From: Diphasiastrum complanatum
Taxonomy: Eukaryota > Streptophyta > Lycopodiopsida > Lycopodiales > Lycopodiaceae
Assembly (NCBI GenBank): GCA_029204225.1
Contig: CM055098.1
Coordinates: forward strand, 11,491,552-11,555,551
Length of the DNA stretch: 64,000 bases
Direction of reading: 5' to 3'
Shown here one piece after another: positions 57,498 through 64,000 of this stretch; position 1 is the first letter of the stretch, and every line of letters starts with the position of its first letter. The position numbers were made by a program, and so were the translations under genes. Below the pieces are notes generated by a model. The model ran no database searches. It was given only the letters and a program-made list of their open reading frames with translations, and was not told where the DNA came from.

Positions 57498-58228
57498 CTG
57501 CAATACAGATAATAAATTAGAAAATTCCTTTGAAAATTCTCAAAAATATATATTGACGAATCGACGCAAACATGTGAAAAGTTCATCACATTGTTTCAAT
57601 TCACTACCTAAAAAGACAAGTACCTTTTGAAATTTAGTCTAAATGATAACACGATTTCATCAATGACTAATTTTTCCTTTGCCAAGCAAATTCACTTTGC
57701 CCTTGGTTTTATGTACAGAACAGAAGTTGCCATCTACCTAGCTTTTAATTTATGCCAACATATAACTTCTAGCAATCCCTGGGACTTCATATTTTTATCA
57801 CCTAATATATGAGGATATTGATACGTTTAATGGAATCGCTCTCAATTCAAGCCAAGAGTGTAATGACTACAGACAAAATTGCATAAAAACGTAGGTTTGA
57901 GCACCTAAATTATCTGAATAGTTTCAGCTCTTGATCAAGCTACCAGTATGTCCAGCCACATATGGCCCACATATAGATGCACTCTGGCTTAGTTCAAAGT
58001 CTCTTTAAACTCACTAAGGTTGGCGTAGGCTGATACAGCACAGGTTCTCGCAGAGGTAGAGTTACAGGAGCCCTGCAGCTTCAGTTGCCCAAACGCAGAG
58101 TCAGAGGTGCAATGCATCTTCAGAAGCCCATACGCAAGAAGCTCCGGTAGAACTATTGATATCTTTAGAGAGAGAAAATTTACTACCTCCTTCAGCATTT
58201 TCAACATGCATTGACTAGGCCTATGATT

Positions 58229-58815
58229 TTAAAAGGCGAAACATTGCTGAGTGGAACTTTTGAATATCAACTGCAGCATTTCTTCAATCCTCTGACTAAG
58301 TTGCTTGATTGGCTGAAAACATAATCTAGAATCTCTCGTATCAAGATAGCAGCATTTCAACTAAATATGAGAGGCAACAATAAACGTTTGGAGTTTGCTG
58401 ATTAGTTAAAAGCTGTGAAAATTTTCAAGTTCCAGCTTTTTCCCGTTATGCCAAAAACTCAAATCTCTTGATATGTTGGAAGAACATTCCATTTTTCTAT
58501 TTTACTTTCACATACACGATGGATATTCTTTAAAGGTGAAAAATTGTAGAGTGAAACTTTTGAAGAGACAAATGTGTGACCCTTTCAACTGCAGCATTCC
58601 TTCAATCCTCTGATTGATCTGCTTGACTGGCTCCAAACATAATCTAGAATCTCTCGTATCAAAATAGCAGCATTTCAACTAAATATGAGGCAACCATATT
58701 TGAAGTTGCGAATTTACTATAAGCCAAGAAAATTTTCAAGTTTCAGCTTTTTCCCATATTCCCAAAAAACTGAAATCTTTCAATACATTGGAAGAACATT
58801 CCCAATTTTTTCAAA
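58229..58815. repeat. Direct duplication of about 280 bp
   Basis: Copy one about 58229-58498, copy two about 58530-58809. Both contain AACTGCAGCATT(T/C)CTTCAATCCTCTGA, CATAATCTAGAATCTCTCG, AGCAGCATTTCAACTAAATATGA and TTGGAAGAACATTCC. Similarity around 80-85% by eye. Confidence 0.85.
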
Positions 58816-61800
58816 TCTTTCAAAGACAGATTGTAAACATCAACATTTAGAATATCTCCTCACTATGCTGAATCTGCATATTGGAGAATACAAGAATAAC
58901 AGCTGACATGTGCAGGCAACATATTTCAACATTGACCAACCTCAAGAAAAATATTGACTAGATAATGACATCAGCCAGACCCTTTTATAGCAGTCATTCC
59001 TGGACAACCACCCAGATCAATGAAATGTGACATGTGATACTTACTGAGAGACTTCTTTAAGACCATCAATAAACTCCACACAAGAGTTTCATGATACTGA
59101 TGCTTTGATTTTCAATGCTTATCTTGAAAGTGTGTATTCTAGACAGGAGCATTTTTCACATTAAAGCCATTTCAAAGATCTGATGTTTCCAATCACTCAG
59201 TGCTCACAACGATTTCCTTTTCAGCCTTTTTCTAATACAACCAATTACTTTGCTTTGTAACAATTTTACATGAACTTGTTACTACATTGGAGTTCTCATG
59301 CAGCTTTCAGGATCTCATGAACCTTTGGCACCAAAATTGACCATAGTTGTGCACCGTTATGTTTCTGGAACAGTTTCTGAGATTTCCAGCATTCTGACAG
59401 TGGACAAACCACAGTCCTTCCCAAAAACGATTTGGCAAATTTGATATGGGCACTAACAGAATGAAGTTTAGGTCATATTTTGGACTCTAACAGCATTTAT
59501 GGCAACCCCTGTTTTGTTTGTTGAGCTTGTGTCCAAGTTGGAGATCTCACAGCCCTGAATGATGATATGCAGAAAAAGGTTGCATGCGTGCGTGAAACTA
59601 GTAGTCAAGCACGAGAACTATAGGCTGCAGTAATCCATGTGGAGCACAAGGAGACAAATTGTGGTCCAGAGCCTATGATATAGAGGCTTATGTCTTCAGA
59701 TAAAGCTCATAAAGGACAAGCTAGTAACATATGAAAAATTAATCAAAATTAAGATCTTGCCTAGCAGCAAATTAAGCAGAACCCAGCATGATTTCACAAA
59801 GACATACACAATTCATTGGACTTTCACTACGACTATTAAAAACATCAATGCAAGCTTCTAAAGATGTTCTCACAATTGATTGCGATAAAGCCTTGCTCTA
59901 ACCTAAAGAAGAGAGCGAAATATTTAACTCAATGTTATCTATCATAACAGAAGTTGCCGTCTGTTAGCCATCTCAGCCAAGTTCATGTTTGAGAAACAGG
60001 AAAGATGCGGCTTCAAAAGTTTGAAATTGTACAACCAATATTCAAAAGTGGACTGGCCACTAATTCTCTATCAAGAGCGCTTCATTTGTGCAAGCAGCCC
60101 CTTCTTAATACTCAATCAACGTACCACATTATCAGTGAAAAGGATCTGGAAATATTAAAAACTAAACATCAAGGGTTCAGAAATCCTATGGGAACTAGAA
60201 AATAAAGGGTTAGGAGGATTCTCAAAGTGCCTAGTTACTAATGTTGCCAATCAAGGACACCGAGCATTTCTGAAATGCCAAAAGACTTTTGAACTAAGGA
60301 GAAAAGTAGCGACCCTTCCAGAATTGGAGAAAATATGACAACAAACTGAGAAGACAGTATGAAGAGCTAAGCAGATTAGTGGGCAACAAGATATATGGCA
60401 GAATGTAGGTGCAGGCAAAGTGAAAAACCTAAAGAAAGAGTAGTGGTGGCATTTCCTGTGTATTGAGCACCTAATTGCATATAGTATATTGCGGCTTCGG
60501 CAAGAAGTTACGGCAGTACGTTAAGAAGACAAAAGTTGTAACAAGTAGAGCAATTGTAGAAAGCAAAAAAAATAATTATGCACTTTCAACTCATCTGATT
60601 AACACTTAACACATTTGAAAACCAATACAAACCATTTCAATGCCTAATAATTCAATAAGTTCTAGGTCCCATATTATTTGTAAGTTTTCTGTACTTCAAT
60701 GTATGTTTCTGATATATATTGAACTCTATAATGTGAACTACTTACTAATCTATGAGTTTATTTGAAATCATGTAAAATCATAAAACCTGCTAGTGTTTCA
60801 AGATCGTAATCATATAAACTTGGGTCTTTATTCCAAACACTGATGCATTACCAACCTTTGTGTCTCTCTAGAAATCAAGGAGACAACATAAATTTATGAT
60901 TGAGAGACTTTGTAAAAATCATGCTTCCACAGATTCTAGAGAGTTCCATATTATCAATGTTTTACTAGTAAATGCTTTTCTATGTGCTGAAAAAGTCGCA
61001 TTTCAACATTGAATCACTCTCAAATGTCTGAATTTTCAAATCAAACACACGTTCTTGATTTTTACATCTTTTTTTTGTGTTAAAATGATAATAGCGTGAT
61101 GCCAACTTTTCAAGCATCAGGACAAGGTCCTATAATGACTATCAAATGTAACTGATGTAATCTGAATGGAAAATGGATCAATACGGCCATGTGCCTTAAA
61201 GTAGAGTAAGTTAATAAAACCAGTCCATCACATATCGAAAAGGAGTTGTACTAAGAAAACTCACGTATTATGGAGATCGTCGAGTACTCTTGTAATGTTG
61301 GAGTAATCTTATACATCATGTAGTGTTCCTGTGTTTAATTCTCTCTCTACTACTTGTGTGTCGATCCTTCTACAGTGGCAAGATGATTGATTGATGTATG
61401 CTTCCGCTTAATAATGAATCTTAGAAGAATTATCGCCCTGAAATTTATCAGGATATTAGAGCAGCAGATCCTCCATGAATAGTATTGAGAATGTAGAATA
61501 CACTAAATGAGAGAGAGTATGCTTTGCGGAATGTTTTCCTGATCCTTTGTTACATGAAGAAGCTCTGGGGAAAGCCTGAAGGCAGCCGACTATAGCTCTT
61601 TGATCTATGTGAAAAAAGAAGATTTCTGACGTACAACGTGAGCCACAATCCAGTGTAAAACTGGCGGAACCAGTGGAGAGAACAAAGAAAAACCTCTCAA
61701 TGGAGGGTTGAGCTCAAATATGGCAAGCCGTTGTGGAAAGCAGGCACAAACCATTGTGGAGGATCAACTCTCTAAGAAGAGGTTTCTTGGATCTTGAACT

Positions 61801-61860
61801 ACTTAGTAATGTAGTTATATGGAGTTCATTAATAAGCTGTGACAGCCTGCAGTTTATCAA
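58816..61860. other. No recognisable gene
   Basis: About 3 kb of AT-rich sequence. I looked on the minus strand for the missing N-terminal part of the RRM (an RNP2-type strand) and did not find it. Confidence 0.4.
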
Positions 61861-61864
61861 AGTG

Positions 61865-61867
<3 letters not shown>

Positions 61868-61945
<78 letters not shown>
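61868..61945. repeat. (TC)n microsatellite
   Basis: About 39 TC units, the longest of the window's TC tracts. Confidence 0.95.
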
Positions 61946-61948
<3 letters not shown>

Positions 61949-62184
61949 CGTTACGTTGGCAACACACCTACAATTCCAAGAAATAAAAAGTCGGGGCCCC
62001 AGGCATAGGGAGCATCCCGGGGCCCCTTCCACGGCACCTTTAGACTGGTGTGTGGAACTGTATTGGTATACAATCATCGTCCACTGTTGGTGATCTGACT
62101 GATTTCATTACCGGCCGGATGGGATTTACTGTTTTTTATGGAGACTCATGAAGTCCAAAGAGAGGACTACCTACTTTCCCAAGA

Positions 62185-63330
62185 TACATATGGAATTCGG
62201 CATATCGACCTATGACTCCATCAGCAAGTGGGCATGGTTCTGGTGAGGTCGTTTGTTTATACAGGGAATCTTTCCACTCAATCATTGAGTTCATCGGACA
62301 CAACAAGCACGCACGCTATATTTGGATCCACATTCATGGACAGGATAATGGTTTGGACAAAAACTTCTTTGTTGTTGCATGTTACTTTCCTCCAAAGTCC
62401 TCTTCCTTTGTTGAGGGCCTTGAATCTCCTTACATTTATTTCTCTTCAGATGTTGTCAGATATGCAAAGCATGGATATGTCTTTCTTACTGGGGATTTCA
62501 ATGCCAAGACAGCCTCATGACAATCAAAGCTCCATAATGTTATTGACCAGTTGTGTGTCCATGCCCTTGACAGTGATGATTTGGGAGTTACCAGGATATT
62601 TCATGATAGCATGGGACCTGTTACCCCATACGAGAAGTATTTGCTGAAGTTGGGCGAAGCCCATAAGTTAGCCATTTACAATGGCTTGGCTTAGCTTGCT
62701 AGCCTGATTCCAGTAAATACACGTGTCACCCTCACAATCGAGGTCATAGTGTCATTTGACTATATTATATGGTCACCATCCTCCATTCCTCTCATCTCCA
62801 ATCTCCGATCTTCTCCTACTACTCTCTCTGATCACTCCAAAGTACACTAAGATTACAACAAGAAGTAGAAGATCAGGGAAAGGAGATTGGATTCTGCTTC
62901 ATAGAAAAGATGTCACGCTCTCACATAATCAACATGTCGAAGCCGTAGTTGAAGAGGTGAAGAGGTTGCAGCACATTCTGCCATCATGGCTAAAGTCCGG
63001 TAAATTAAGAGCCAGAGAAAGCAGCATCACACCGACGTCCAATGGGTGGATGTCCTCAACTGCAGAGTAGATTCAATGCTCCAGCCTCTTCAGCCACTTT
63101 CATTGAGAGTAGATTGAGAGCAAAATGCTCTCAATATACGTGCATGAGGCATCCTTTGATTCATTTGATGCAGTTGGGAAAGCTAAAAAGTTTTGGCAGG
63201 AGACCTTCAGCTTCACAGCACATGATTGGACACAGTCTAGCACTAAAAAGGACACTAGCACAAGCATCGACGAGAGGTGTTACACAAACAACCTAAGCTA
63301 CGAGATACCAATATCTATATGAACGAGGAT
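62185..63330 (+). pseudogene. LINE APE-type endonuclease and linker fragment
   Basis: Plus strand. GSGEVVCLYRESFHSIIEFI, then FFVVACYFPPKSSSF and HGYVFLTGDFNAKTAS, which contains the catalytic GDFN of LINE endonucleases. A TGA at 62518 and shifts follow. The C-terminal part shows IIWSPSSIPLISNL and LSDHS near 62825, the SDH motif of the active site. The linker towards RT (HNQHVEAVVEEVKRLQHILP, KKFWQETFSFTA) continues to about 63330. The RT domain is absent, so the element was cut before it. Confidence 0.75.
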
Positions 63331-63634
63331 TTCACATTCATGCAGGTTGAAGAACATAAAAAGGCCCTCCAGAAAGCGAATTCCACAAAGCAACGTCTTA
63401 TCTATAGGGATGGTTGTACACAATTTGTTGAACTCAAATCAATCTCTAAAAACTCGATTGAACTAGTTTACATAACCAAGTTAGAACCAATAAGTCAAAG
63501 AGTTGTCCGATGGTTGTATTTTGCACCACATATTCCTGGAGCATCTCCTTTCAGTTTATAGTTAGTTCCATGCTACCATGCATATCAGTTATGGTTTATC
63601 GTCTTATATGCCTTTTCGCAAAAACATTACTAAT

Positions 63635-63688
<54 letters not shown>
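63635..63688. repeat. (CT)n microsatellite
   Basis: About 27 CT units. Confidence 0.95.
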
Positions 63689-63691
<3 letters not shown>

Positions 63692-64000
63692 AAGAACCAA
63701 TCAAAATGAAGTCCCAACGTCATAATATAGATTTAATCAAGATAATAATTTTTTGCTTCAACTTGTTGATAACCCAACTAAATAGCCAAGTTGGTGGAAA
63801 AAATGCACCCCTAAAGATAGAAAAATTAGCACAAACTTGTTGGCCATAACTTGGACGAAGTTCTCAAAAGACAACTATGTATGCTTGTGTAGTGAAAAAT
63901 AATTCAATATTATATCTAGGACAGTATCTCATATAACAACGTGTAATCCTCGCCCTTACAAACTCCACCCACAAAGTGTTAGACAATCTACTTAATCAAG

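Overview
The window looks like nuclear DNA of a land plant with a large, repeat-rich genome. Evidence: AT-rich sequence, spliceosomal introns of many kilobases, abundant (CT/GA)n, (AT)n and (GT)n tracts, broken Ty1/copia, Ty3/gypsy and LINE elements, and recognisable plant gene pieces (RTE1/TMEM222 family, filament-like plant protein, MCM2, a glutamine-rich RRM protein). A fern, lycophyte or gymnosperm would fit the intron sizes, but the species cannot be fixed from sequence alone.

Layout. 1-5 kb: no gene, simple repeats. 5.4-6 kb: copia pol remnant. About 8.5-15.5 kb: an unusual accessory locus, and the main discovery candidate. On the minus strand it has a Ulp1/C48-like cysteine protease gene, overlapped at its 5' end by an exon with a divergent histone H3/CENH3-like fold. 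Diverging from this on the plus strand, across a 1.7-kb spacer full of CGATATC-containing motifs, is a spliced gene with an acidic N-terminus followed by an H4-like stretch. A minus-strand gene follows that looks like an RNase H-fold (DDE-type) transposase with an N-terminal coiled coil. 16-26 kb: gypsy gag, copia LTR/gag, copia integrase, another LTR, microsatellites, a gypsy pol with the start of its 3' LTR, and a small foldback element. 18.0-18.8 kb holds a tandem array of GATATCGG-type motifs upstream of an unknown ORF, perhaps a relic of the same element family. 27-29.3 kb, all minus strand: an intact exon of the RTE1/TMEM222 (DUF778) family, then broken pieces of filament-like plant protein and MCM2 exons side by side, which resembles transduplication of host gene fragments.

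34.0-57.5 kb (minus strand): a host gene of at least 13 exons. It encodes the C-terminal half of an RRM, then Gly/Pro-rich and Gln-rich regions, ending in YDYSKRPRF. The 13 exons keep one open frame (568 codons plus stop) across 23.5 kb. Its introns carry a LINE fragment, copia gag-protease, a minus-strand copia with PBS and LTR, a gag fragment between 150-bp repeats, and a nested inverted-repeat DNA element with a BED finger at 50-53 kb. The gene's 5' part lies beyond the right edge or was not recognised. 57.5-64 kb: mostly unannotatable, with a 280-bp duplication and a LINE endonuclease fragment at 62.2-63.3 kb.

Inference: the host contributes the RRM/Q-rich gene and perhaps the DUF778 exon. 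Nearly everything else is transposon debris, except the 8.5-15.5 kb locus, where histone-fold, SUMO-protease-like and transposase-like ORFs sit together in a layout I do not recognise.
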